NCBI RefSeq assembly: GCF_004916975.1
Contig: NZ_STGQ01000002.1
Coordinates: 1,006,079 to 1,070,078, forward strand
From: Paenibacillus dokdonensis
GTDB taxonomy: Bacteria; Bacillota; Bacilli; Paenibacillales; Paenibacillaceae
Length of the DNA: 64,000 bases
Direction of reading: 5' to 3'
Shown here: positions 15,459-24,010 of the stretch, in pieces
Position numbering within the stretch: the stretch's first letter is position 1
How the letters are laid out: every line of letters begins with the position of its first letter
Translations under genes and position numbers: made by a program
The notes under the pieces: generated by a model
What the model was told of the DNA's origin: nothing
Seen by the model: the letters and a program-made list of their open reading frames with translations, nothing else
Databases searched by the model: none

Positions 15459-17114
15459 ATGAAAGAGAAAAAAGGCACCGGGGAGTCGCTAAAGAGACTC
15501 CTTAAAGATCCATCATCCCTTGTTCTCGTGTTGACCAGCTTTATCGTATTGATCCTGTTTGTCATATACCCGCTAATTGTGGTTGTCTTTACCTCGGGTT
15601 TTGATAACTGGGGCATGTTCTTCAGTAAAGCCCGCTACGGGAAGGCGCTGCTGAATACGGTTGTCAGTTCCTCACTGTCGGCATTAACGGCGACAGTCAT
15701 CGGTTTTATTTATGCATACGCGATTCATTACAGCAATATCGCGGGCAAAAAATTCTTCCGTTTTATTGCATTTATTCCGCTGCTGGCCCCATCGGTAATG
15801 AGCGGTCTGGCTTTTCTCCTCTTGTTCGGACGCGGAGGCATGATTTCGCATTGGATGAACTCCGTATTCCATGTTGAACTGGATTTATATGGCCTGCCGG
15901 GCTTGTGGATTGTCCAGACGATCTCATATTTCCCGCTGGCTTACATGACGATCACCGGCGTGCTGCGCTCCATTTCACCGAATCTCGAAATCGCGGCACA
16001 AAATTTAGGAGCAAGAGGCTTCCGATTGTTTCGGACTATTACGTTTAGACTCGCGCTTCCAGGTGTTATCAATGCTTTTCTGCTGGTGGCTATCAACTGT
16101 TTTGCCGACTTTGGGAATCCGAAGCTGATTGGCGGCAATTATTCGCTGCTGGCCGTGGAAATTTACGGGGAAATCATTAATAACGAGCCAGGGCTGGCAT
16201 CCGTTATGGGAATCATTCTCGTTATTCCGGCACTGCTGGTTTTCTGGGTTCAAAATAAGGTATTGTCCAAAGGCTCTTATTCCACCGTAACAGGCAAGCC
16301 GGTATCGGGCCTGAAACGGATTACGACATCCAGAAAAACCGATATATTGCTCTTTATCTTTAACACCATCATTTCCATATTCATTATTTCGATGTTCGCG
16401 ATTACGATTCTGTTTGCCTTTACGAAAAACTTCGGACGAGACAATACATTTACACTCGAACATATGATGAAGGTCGTATTCAGCTCCTCCAGTCCGGCGG
16501 TTCTGAACAGTCTCGTGCTTTCACTGGTGAGTGCGATCCTGGCCGTTGCATTTGCGCTGGTTCTTGCCTATATTGTGGTTCGCAAGCCGTTTCCAGGCAA
16601 AAAGCTGCTGGATTTCAGTGCGGTTCTACCTATTGCTCTTCCGGGTACCTTCGTCGGCCTGGCTCTCATCGTGACCTTCAGCAAAGGGCCGATTATTCTG
16701 CAGGGTTCGGCGGCATTGATTGTCATTGCCATGCTGCTCAAGCAAATGCCTGTCGGATACCGCGGATTAACCGCTTCCTTCAAGCAGGTGGACAAATCGA
16801 TAGAAGAAGCCGCCACCAATCTGGGTGCGAATAGCCGTAAGACACTGACGACCATCGTGTTTCCAATGCTGCAAAAAACCGTCGTAGCCAACTTTGTCTA
16901 TGCGTTTATGAAAAATATGAACACCCTAAGCACGATTATTTTCCTGATTACGCCCAAATGGGTGGTTGCGGCCGTATCGATCTTCAACTACGCGGAGACC
17001 GGGACCTATTACTGGGCGGCGGCTGTTGCAGTGGGTCTGATGGGCGCGACACTCGGTACGCTTGGCATCATCAAGCTTATATTCCGCTCCAAGGTTAAAA
17101 TATTTGATTTCTAG
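15459..17114 (+). CDS. Fused two-domain ABC permease (AfuB/FbpB type)
   Basis: 551 residues with about 12 membrane helices, made of two MetI-like domains in tandem. Each half has its own EAA loop: LEIAAQNLGARGFRLFRTITFRLALPG in the first and IEEAATNLGANSRKTLTTIVFPML in the second, both docking sites for the ATPase. ATG 15459 is chosen because AAGGTGGAG lies about 9 bases upstream; GTG 15444 overlaps that site. The fused arrangement is characteristic of the Fe3+/phosphonate/sugar-phosphate importer class. Confidence 0.92.
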   Translation: MKEKKGTGESLKRLLKDPSSLVLVLTSFIVLILFVIYPLIVVVFTSGFDNWGMFFSKARYGKALLNTVVSSSLSALTATVIGFIYAYAIHYSNIAGKKFFRFIAFIPLLAPSVMSGLAFLLLFGRGGMISHWMNSVFHVELDLYGLPGLWIVQTISYFPLAYMTITGVLRSISPNLEIAAQNLGARGFRLFRTITFRLALPGVINAFLLVAINCFADFGNPKLIGGNYSLLAVEIYGEIINNEPGLASVMGIILVIPALLVFWVQNKVLSKGSYSTVTGKPVSGLKRITTSRKTDILLFIFNTIISIFIISMFAITILFAFTKNFGRDNTFTLEHMMKVVFSSSSPAVLNSLVLSLVSAILAVAFALVLAYIVVRKPFPGKKLLDFSAVLPIALPGTFVGLALIVTFSKGPIILQGSAALIVIAMLLKQMPVGYRGLTASFKQVDKSIEEAATNLGANSRKTLTTIVFPMLQKTVVANFVYAFMKNMNTLSTIIFLITPKWVVAAVSIFNYAETGTYYWAAAVAVGLMGATLGTLGIIKLIFRSKVKIFDF

Positions 17115-17156
17115 CAAAGGGCCTATGCAAAACTGGAGAAACAGGGAGTGGACATT

Positions 17157-18236
17157 ATGGAGTCACAAGTATTGCTTGATTTAAAAGACGTGAATAAAGT
17201 GTTTGGACAGAATCATGTTCTTAAAAATATCAACCTGCAAATCGAGCGGGGGAAATTCATCACATTCCTGGGACCTAGCGGCTGCGGCAAAACTACGCTT
17301 TTGCGCTCTATTGCAGGGTTTTATACGGTGGATCAGGGTGAGGTATGGATTGACGGCAAGGTCGTGAACGATCTGCCTCCCTACAAAAGAGGAACGCCCA
17401 TGGTATTCCAGGAGTATGCTCTCTTTCCGCATATGACCGTTTTTGATAATGTAGCTTATGGGCTGGACATCAAAAAACGTCCGGAGGCTGAGGTCCAGCA
17501 GCGCGTGAAGACGGCCTTGGCGCAGGTCAAGCTAACAGGCCTGGAGGAACGCTACCCGCATGAAATGTCCGGCGGCCAGCAGCAGCGTGTGGCTATGGCG
17601 CGTGCGCTCGTCATGAACTCGCCGATCATCCTGCTCGATGAGCCTCTAAGCAACCTTGATGCCAAGCTGCGTGAGGAGGTCCGGGTCGAGCTTCGGGGCA
17701 TTCAGCAGGAGCTTGGACTAACCGTCATTTATGTCACGCATGATCAGCTGGAGGCCTTGTCGATGTCGGACTATATTGTGGTCTTCAACAAGGGGAAAAT
17801 TGACCAATACGGCACGCCGCACGAAATATATTATAAACCGCGGACCCGTTATGTAGCCGATTTCATAGGAACGACCAATTTCATCGACGGCGTGGTTGAA
17901 CGCCAGGAAGGAAATATGGCAACGGTTGCTTACGGAAAAGGCCGGAAGGCAACGATCCCGACCGATGGATTATGGTCCACGGGCGAAAAGGTCATACTTA
18001 GCGTCCGTCCGGAGTCGCTGCGTATGAGCCCGCCGGAGGCTTATGACTTTTATATGAAGGGCAAGGTACAGTCTTCCATGTTCCTTGGCGAGAAGGAAAG
18101 GTATTTCATTCTGGATGATGAAGGCAAGGAATGGATCGTTGATGCCTATGATATCGGTCATATTTCATATGAGGGCGAAGTTACCTTTGCTGCGACGGCA
18201 GATAAAATACACATGATGAAAGCTGAGGACAACTAA
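17157..18236 (+). CDS. FbpC/AfuC-type ABC ATPase
   Basis: 359 residues: an ATPase domain (1-~240) and a C-terminal TOBE-like beta domain. Walker A is GPSGCGKTT, the signature is MSGGQQQRVAMARAL, Walker B is ILLDEPLSNLD and the switch His is in VTHDQ. ATG 17157 follows AGGGAG by about 8 bases; GTG 17148 would start inside that region. It energises the fused permease. Transcription may be reduced after it by the palindrome at 18274. Confidence 0.93.
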   Translation: MESQVLLDLKDVNKVFGQNHVLKNINLQIERGKFITFLGPSGCGKTTLLRSIAGFYTVDQGEVWIDGKVVNDLPPYKRGTPMVFQEYALFPHMTVFDNVAYGLDIKKRPEAEVQQRVKTALAQVKLTGLEERYPHEMSGGQQQRVAMARALVMNSPIILLDEPLSNLDAKLREEVRVELRGIQQELGLTVIYVTHDQLEALSMSDYIVVFNKGKIDQYGTPHEIYYKPRTRYVADFIGTTNFIDGVVERQEGNMATVAYGKGRKATIPTDGLWSTGEKVILSVRPESLRMSPPEAYDFYMKGKVQSSMFLGEKERYFILDDEGKEWIVDAYDIGHISYEGEVTFAATADKIHMMKAEDN

Positions 18237-18273
18237 ACATAACAACCGGATATGATCAATGGAATACGTTTCA

Positions 18274-18305
18274 CAAAAAGGAAAACAAATTTGTTTTCCT
18301 TTTTG
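18274..18305. terminator. 32-bp perfect palindrome, terminator or attenuator
   Basis: A perfect inverted repeat of 16-base arms with no spacer: arm CAAAAAGGAAAACAAA, then its exact complement ending in CCTTTTTG. In RNA it folds into a hairpin with a T-rich 3' arm. It lies between the ATPase gene and the second binding-protein gene, where it could partly terminate or stabilise the upstream message. Confidence 0.7.
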
Positions 18306-18359
18306 ACGCTTTACAAATACATTTACTTAAGAAAGTTCAGCTGCAGAAGGGGGGGAGTC

Positions 18360-19382
18360 ATGATGATGAGGAAAGGGAGCGTGATTTTGGTGCTGGCCGC
18401 TGCCTTGGTATTGGTCTTGGTCTGGATCTATCCGGGCAAGACGGCTAACCCGCCACTAAAGGTATATGTTATTTTTCAGGAGGATGAAGGCCGCATGCTG
18501 CTGGAAAAATTCAAGAAGGAAACAGGCCAGTCGTACGAGGTAATCCGGATGTCCAGCGGAGAGGCCAGCTATCATCTGCTGTCCATGAACAAGACCGGCA
18601 TCGACGTGGTGCTGGGGGGGACAGCCGATTTGCATGAGTCGCTGAAAAGCAGCGGCAAACTGCTCCGGTATTCGCCCCGTATGAGCGATAAAATTCCTGA
18701 GGCTTATAAAGATAAGCAGGGGTATTGGACCGGCATGTACATGGGCGCGCTGGCAATCGGCGTGAATGAGCAGGTATGGAAGCAGGATCCCGAGCTCGCA
18801 CCGCTTCCTCTCCCACAGCGCTACGAGGATTTGCTCCGTCCTGAGCTGAAGGGGAAGATTGAGATTCCCGATCCGGAGACATCCGGGACCGGTTATACGC
18901 TCTTGGCCTCGCTTGCACAGGAGCGGGGAACGGAAAAGGCCATTGAGCTAATGCATGCGCTGAAGCAGCAGAGCTCATCAACGACCTTTTCCGGCATTTC
19001 CTCAGCGCAGCGCCTGGCTGTAGGAGATGTCGCGGCGGTTGTCAGCTTTCTGGGCGACCAACTGCGGTTTAACAACTCCGGATATGCTATCCGCTCTTCA
19101 ATTCCGCCGCAGGCGGGATGGGAAATCGGTGCGGTCTCCATTCTCAAGAATGGAGGCAATAAGGCAGCTGCGAAGAAGCTTGCTGATTTTGTACTCTCCA
19201 AGAGCGCTCAAACGACATATATGAACACAGCCTTTTCAATGCCTGTCATCCCTAATATCAAGCCTAATTCGCTGCTTGCTTCAGTTAAGACGGATCAGCT
19301 GCTGAGTAGCTACAGATTTGATGTGGCGGCTTCAGCGCGATCAGACCTGCTCATGCGGTGGCGGGCCGTGAACGAACCCTAA
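18360..19382 (+). CDS. Second AfuA-type binding protein, paralogue of the 14330 gene
   Basis: 340 residues. A membrane helix (VILVLAAALVLVLVWIYPG) with no lipobox Cys is followed by the same binding fold as the first protein: LKVYVIFQEDEGRMLLEKFKKETG against ITVYSIFQEEEARKILDKFKEETG, and shared SGEA, GYWTG, IAIGVNE, DPETSGTGYT and SFLGDQL blocks. The two are clearly diverged tandem paralogues. AAGGGGGGGAG precedes ATG 18360 (ATG 18363 and 18366 also possible). It could widen ligand range or feed the two-component sensor. It is followed by a strong bidirectional terminator. Confidence 0.85.
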   Translation: MMMRKGSVILVLAAALVLVLVWIYPGKTANPPLKVYVIFQEDEGRMLLEKFKKETGQSYEVIRMSSGEASYHLLSMNKTGIDVVLGGTADLHESLKSSGKLLRYSPRMSDKIPEAYKDKQGYWTGMYMGALAIGVNEQVWKQDPELAPLPLPQRYEDLLRPELKGKIEIPDPETSGTGYTLLASLAQERGTEKAIELMHALKQQSSSTTFSGISSAQRLAVGDVAAVVSFLGDQLRFNNSGYAIRSSIPPQAGWEIGAVSILKNGGNKAAAKKLADFVLSKSAQTTYMNTAFSMPVIPNIKPNSLLASVKTDQLLSSYRFDVAASARSDLLMRWRAVNEP

Positions 19383-19389
19383 ATATAAC

Positions 19390-19430
19390 AAGGCAGGGCC
19401 AAGAAGGTTTCTCTTGGCCCTGCCTTATTT
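19390..19430. terminator. Bidirectional terminator between convergent operons
   Basis: AAGGCAGGGCCAAGA pairs perfectly with TCTTGGCCCTGCCTT around a seven-base loop. An outer ATAACA/TGTTAT pair can extend it. It serves the binding-protein gene on the plus strand and the exporter genes on the minus strand. Confidence 0.85.
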
Positions 19431-19439
19431 GTTATGGAT

Positions 19440-21230
19440 TTAATTAGCCGTTATCAGGCTACCATCTGCTTCTTCGACCGCTGAAGCTTCACCCTTCCAC
19501 AACAGCTGCATTTCGGTGCTGGTTGCCAGCAGGTTGGATAATGTTCCCTCTGACTCGATGCGGCCATCTTTCATGACGATGATATGGTCGGCCTGCGCAA
19601 GAGCTGCCCTGCGGTGGGATACGGCAATACAAGTGACGTCCCTCTCTTCAAAGAGACGTTCCCAGAGCTGTTTCTCCGTCTCGACGTCCAGTGCGCTCGA
19701 CAGATCGTCGAAGATAAACAAATCCGACTCCGTCATCATCATCCGCGCTGTAGCGGCGCGCTGAATCTGACCACCCGACAGCATGACACCTCTCGGACCA
19801 ACAAAGGTATCCAGACCTTTCTCCAGATCTTCAATATCCTTTTCCATCACGGCCAAGTGGATAGCACGCGCAAGCTTATCCTCACTTGGCGGGCTTCCTT
19901 GAATGATATTTTCCCGAAGTGAATCACTGAACAGCCGGGGGACTTGAGGCGTATAAGCAGCCCTTGGCGGTATGAGAAATGCAGCTGGATCAACCTCTTT
20001 GCCGTTCCAGTGCACGGAACCATCCGATGTGGGCAGCAGTCCGAGCATAGCGCGCACCAGCGTAGATTTCCCGGAGCCGATCCGGCCGGTAATCACTACG
20101 AATTTCCCGCGTTCCATCGCGAAGCTCACATCAGTAATACCGTTCTCGGAGTTCGGGTAGGAATAGGAAAGCCCTTTGATCTCCAGCGTTTGCAGCCGCT
20201 CTTTCGGATCCTTTTGAATGACGGGCGGTTCAGGCGGCTCTCCGTAAAGATGAGTTTCACTGAATTGCATAATCCGGTCCTGTTCGCCGGGGCGGAAGAG
20301 TATACTCATCCGATCCAGAGACACCTTTAAGCGTTTATGCTGGAATACCATATATCCGAATAGTGAAATACTGAAGGCAATATTCGACAGATAAGAAGTA
20401 AAGAGTGCAAAATCACCTACGGTAAATCGTCCCGCTTCCATCGCCGAGGCACACATCAGCAGGATAATACCTGTACAAATGCTTAACACATGCTGATTGA
20501 GCGAGCGCATCCATTGCTTGAACAGATTATCCTTAAGCGCTGCCTGGCGGCGGGATTCGTTCAGCTGAGTAAACCGCTGATGGACATGATCCTCGGCCTG
20601 GCCGAGTTTGAGGGCCTGCACCGCGCCGAAGGATTCCGCAATGAAGCTGGTGATGCGCCCCGTAGCTTCACGATTTTGCTGGCCATAACGCCTGGCACGG
20701 TTGCCTGAAAGATTATTCAGCAGGGTAACCGCAAGCAGAGGTAGAATGGCGACCAGCGTAATCTGCCAATTGATTCTGGCCATAATGACAAGGGAAATGA
20801 CCGCAAACGCGAATCGGCCCCAGAAGTCAACCCAGGATTCCACGTATTCGACAACCTCATCCACATCCTCCCGGAACCGGCTCACCGCTTCGCCCGGGGA
20901 GGCAGGAAGGTTCCGGCCGGGCCAGCGCATAATGCCCTTGAGCATATTGGTGCGGAGAATTGCCTGAATATCGTAAATGTAGGTCACCCATTTAAAGAAA
21001 GCCCAGAAAAAGACGCCTACCCTTGAAATCCTCACGAGCGCGATAAAGATCAGCGGGACAGCAAGCCATAAATAGTTATGCGATTGGCTCGTCGCCCTGT
21101 CAAAAAACCATTGCATACCGAGTCCGAGGAGCAGGGGAATAGAGTGGAACATCCCCCATAGCAGGCCGTTAACGATGAACAGAGGTATGTTATGAGCAAA
21201 CAGGCGTTGTATAAATCGGGATACGGTCAT
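19440..21230 (-). CDS. Heterodimeric ABC exporter half with altered Walker B
   Basis: 596 residues: six membrane helices (~1-310), then an ATPase domain. Walker A is TGRIGSGKST and the signature is MLSGGQIQRAATARMM. Walker B reads LFIFDDLSSALD, so Asp replaces the usual catalytic Glu, as in the degenerate-site subunits of BmrCD or TM287/288. Its start overlaps the stop of the other half by four bases (ATGA), which fits a 1:1 heterodimer. Likely role is export of a drug, lipid or peptide; cargo is unknown. Confidence 0.9.
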   Translation of the reverse strand: MTVSRFIQRLFAHNIPLFIVNGLLWGMFHSIPLLLGLGMQWFFDRATSQSHNYLWLAVPLIFIALVRISRVGVFFWAFFKWVTYIYDIQAILRTNMLKGIMRWPGRNLPASPGEAVSRFREDVDEVVEYVESWVDFWGRFAFAVISLVIMARINWQITLVAILPLLAVTLLNNLSGNRARRYGQQNREATGRITSFIAESFGAVQALKLGQAEDHVHQRFTQLNESRRQAALKDNLFKQWMRSLNQHVLSICTGIILLMCASAMEAGRFTVGDFALFTSYLSNIAFSISLFGYMVFQHKRLKVSLDRMSILFRPGEQDRIMQFSETHLYGEPPEPPVIQKDPKERLQTLEIKGLSYSYPNSENGITDVSFAMERGKFVVITGRIGSGKSTLVRAMLGLLPTSDGSVHWNGKEVDPAAFLIPPRAAYTPQVPRLFSDSLRENIIQGSPPSEDKLARAIHLAVMEKDIEDLEKGLDTFVGPRGVMLSGGQIQRAATARMMMTESDLFIFDDLSSALDVETEKQLWERLFEERDVTCIAVSHRRAALAQADHIIVMKDGRIESEGTLSNLLATSTEMQLLWKGEASAVEEADGSLITAN

Positions 21231-22972
21231 GCCAAATCCTCCTCTCTGCCTGTAATCAGGAGCTGAGCGTAATGGGAGGAAGGATCTTTAGCCAGTACTT
21301 CCCTCTCACCCAATTCAAGTATCTTTCCGTCTCCAAGCACCATAATGTGATCCACCTGCTCCAGCGTAGAGAGGCGGTGTGCGATCACAATGCCCGTGCA
21401 TTTCATCATGAGCTGGTCCACGGCGGATTGCAGCATAGCCTCGGTTGCAGCATCGAGGCGAGATGAAGGCTCATCCAGAATGACCAGACTTGGCTGGGTC
21501 AGGAATACCCGTGTCAGGGCGAAGAGCTGAGCCTCGCCGGCAGAAAGTGAGGCGCCGCCTGCCTTTAGATGCGTATCCAGGCCTTCAGGCAGCGAATCAA
21601 TCCACTGCTTCAGTCCGAGTCCTCCGGTCGTTTCCAGGATATAATCATCCGAAATGCTGCCGTCAAACAGCGTCAGATTATCGCGGAGAGAGCCGTCAAA
21701 CAGCTGCACATCCTGCGTTACCATGCCTACCCGGCGATACAATGCCTCAAGCTTCAGCTCCTGTATGTCTGTGCCTCCGACTCGGATGACGCCGCTGTTA
21801 ATGTTGTATAACCGCAGCAGGACACGGCTGAGGCTGGATTTACCGCTGCCGGTACGCCCGATAATGCCCAGTCTCTCGCCCGGACGAACGGAGAATGTAA
21901 TATCATGAAGCACCGGCTTATCCGGGTTGTAACTGAAGTTGACATGATCAAATTCCAAGCCGAGTGCGCCGTCAGGCAGCGTTGTTTCGTTTCCTTCAAC
22001 GATCTCGCTGCGGTTTGCCAGCAGCTCCTGGGAGCGCATCATGCCGGATTTGGCCTTTTGGAATTCCTGCACCTGATCACCCAGCTGTTCGATAGGATCG
22101 TTCAGCATTTGTGTGTACTGATAGATGAGGAAGAGTGTACCCAACGTTATTTGTTTGGTCAGATAATAGTGAACGCCAAGCAGAAGTACGACCGTTACGG
22201 CGATGGCAAAAAGGACTACGGTCGTATTCCAGGGAATAACCCGCAGCATCCATGCTTTGCGGCCTTTCAGGAACACGGTACGCATGGCACGGTGGAAACG
22301 GTTCATGACATACGGCACATTGCCGTTCGCCTGAACATCTTCAATCCCCGCAATTCGTTCCTCAATAAATCCGAATAGCGCTGCGCTTGCTCCGCGCTCA
22401 TCTTTGGAGGATTTTACGCCCAGATCCCGGATGAAAACCATGGCGCCGATAGAGGCTAGCGTGAATACGGTCATGACTGTCGCAATCGGCCAGTTCATGG
22501 TAAACATAAAGCTAAGGATGCCGGCGAGGAGCACAAAGCTGCCGATGACCTTGATGATAAACATGGCGAAAAAGTTCGACATGTTGGTCACGTCACCATC
22601 GATACGCTCGATCATCTCACCGGGTGTTTTCATATTGTGAAAGCGCATATCCAGACGTAGACAGTGCTTCAGCAGATCGCCGCGAAGCTGATTGGTGGCA
22701 CGCCAGGATACATCATTTCCCAAATAGCTGATGGCTACTGTCAAAACTTGATTGAAAACGGCAAAGATAAGGTAGATGCCGGCCAGTACGAGCAGGCTGG
22801 AAACCACACCGTTATCCACCGCTGTATCGATAAAACGCTGTACGATCTGTGGATTTACAAGCTGGGCCCCGGTGGAAGCGAGTAACAGAATAAGCAGAAT
22901 GAGCAGCCGGCCCTTGACCGGACGAAGATACCTTAGTAACCATGACATCGATGGCTGTTTAGGCTGTTGCAT
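21227..22972 (-). CDS. Heterodimeric ABC exporter half with intact Walker B
   Basis: 581 residues: six membrane helices (first ~320 residues), then ATPase. Walker A is IGRTGSGKSS, and Walker B is LVILDEPSSRLD with the catalytic Glu. The signature is SLSAGEAQLFALTRVF, where Ala replaces the second-position Gly of LSGGQ. The two subunits therefore differ at complementary places, as expected for an asymmetric exporter. ATG 22972 is chosen because GGGGG lies about 9 bases upstream; an in-frame TTG at 23002 is less likely. The operon is divergent from the two-component system at 23333, which may regulate it. Confidence 0.9.
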   Translation of the reverse strand: MQQPKQPSMSWLLRYLRPVKGRLLILLILLLASTGAQLVNPQIVQRFIDTAVDNGVVSSLLVLAGIYLIFAVFNQVLTVAISYLGNDVSWRATNQLRGDLLKHCLRLDMRFHNMKTPGEMIERIDGDVTNMSNFFAMFIIKVIGSFVLLAGILSFMFTMNWPIATVMTVFTLASIGAMVFIRDLGVKSSKDERGASAALFGFIEERIAGIEDVQANGNVPYVMNRFHRAMRTVFLKGRKAWMLRVIPWNTTVVLFAIAVTVVLLLGVHYYLTKQITLGTLFLIYQYTQMLNDPIEQLGDQVQEFQKAKSGMMRSQELLANRSEIVEGNETTLPDGALGLEFDHVNFSYNPDKPVLHDITFSVRPGERLGIIGRTGSGKSSLSRVLLRLYNINSGVIRVGGTDIQELKLEALYRRVGMVTQDVQLFDGSLRDNLTLFDGSISDDYILETTGGLGLKQWIDSLPEGLDTHLKAGGASLSAGEAQLFALTRVFLTQPSLVILDEPSSRLDAATEAMLQSAVDQLMMKCTGIVIAHRLSTLEQVDHIMVLGDGKILELGEREVLAKDPSSHYAQLLITGREEDLA

Positions 22973-23134
22973 GTGAAAACCCCCAATTCCAGAACAAGAC
23001 AAGTATGTATTTTTAAGCTTGGTCTTTACTGCATTCCAGCCGCCGCCATTTCATTGACCAGACGCAAATAATATCCATCATACAATAATTTGGAAGCGAT
23101 TCAAGATAAAGTTTGATTATAAAAAAGGATTCTT

Positions 23135-23152
23135 AGTTCATATTCAGTTCAT
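23135..23152 (+). promoter_or_regulatory. Direct repeat suited to an OmpR-family regulator
   Basis: AGTTCAT occurs twice with exactly 11 bases between starts (23135 and 23146), the helical-turn spacing used by OmpR/PhoB regulators. A TATTCT -10-like element follows at about 23162. It lies between the exporter and the two-component genes. The rest of 22973-23332 shows no gene. Confidence 0.45.
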
Positions 23153-23332
23153 ACAAACAAGGTATTCTAAGTCCGTCACAAGGAATGAACCTGTGAGAAG
23201 CAGTTTCTTTTATTCGAGAACGAAAGATGTATAGTAGAATTGTTCTGTATCATCCGTTGGCAGGCCACTCAGTTGCGGCCGGATTGATGAACATGATTCG
23301 GACAATACAATTAAGAAAAGGAGCTGAGCTTC

Positions 23333-24010
23333 ATGCCACTCATTCTTGTCGTTGATGATGACCCGCATATCCGTGAACTGGTTAGCCATCTGCTCAAAAG
23401 CGAAGGGTTCAGCATCGCGGAAGCCGCAAACGGACACGAAGCGCTGAAGGTGCTGGAAACGACGCGGGCCGATCTGGTCGTGCTCGACATCATGATGCCG
23501 GGCATGGACGGGTGGGAACTCTGTAAGGAGCTGTCGGGAAATTATGAGGATATGCCGGTTCTGATGCTCACCGCAAAAGGGGAGACCGTGCATAAAGTTA
23601 AGGGATTTGAGCTCGGAACCGATGATTATCTGGTTAAGCCCTTCGATCCGCCGGAGCTCATCGCCAGGGTGAAAGCACTTCTGAAGCGCTACCGTATTTC
23701 GGCCTCACAGCAGATTCAGATCGGCTCCTTGCGGCTAAACCGCAAAACCTACGAATGTTATACCGGCGAAGAAGGCATTACGCTTCCCCTGAAAGAATTC
23801 GAGCTGCTTTTTCTGCTTGCAAGCTATCCAGGTAAGACGTTCTCTCGCGACCAGCTGATCGAGCAGATCTGGGGATTCGATTACGAAGGCGATGAACGCA
23901 CGGTCGACGTGCATATCAAACGCCTCCGGGAGCGGTTTCCCCCGGAGGATCATGCGTTTCAGATCCGGACGATCCGCGGTCTCGGATACCGGATGGAGGT
24001 GACTTCATGA
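23333..24010 (+). CDS. OmpR-family response regulator
   Basis: 225 residues. The receiver has VVDDDPHIRE, phosphoacceptor Asp52 in VVLDIMMPGMDG, and Lys in DDYLVKPFDPPE. The winged-helix output domain ends with RTVDVHIKRLRERF and RTIRGLGYRMEV. AAGGAG lies about 10 bases before ATG 23333. It overlaps the kinase gene by four bases. The 11-bp direct repeat upstream may be its own target, and the divergent exporter is a reasonable second target. Confidence 0.93.
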   Translation: MPLILVVDDDPHIRELVSHLLKSEGFSIAEAANGHEALKVLETTRADLVVLDIMMPGMDGWELCKELSGNYEDMPVLMLTAKGETVHKVKGFELGTDDYLVKPFDPPELIARVKALLKRYRISASQQIQIGSLRLNRKTYECYTGEEGITLPLKEFELLFLLASYPGKTFSRDQLIEQIWGFDYEGDERTVDVHIKRLRERFPPEDHAFQIRTIRGLGYRMEVTS

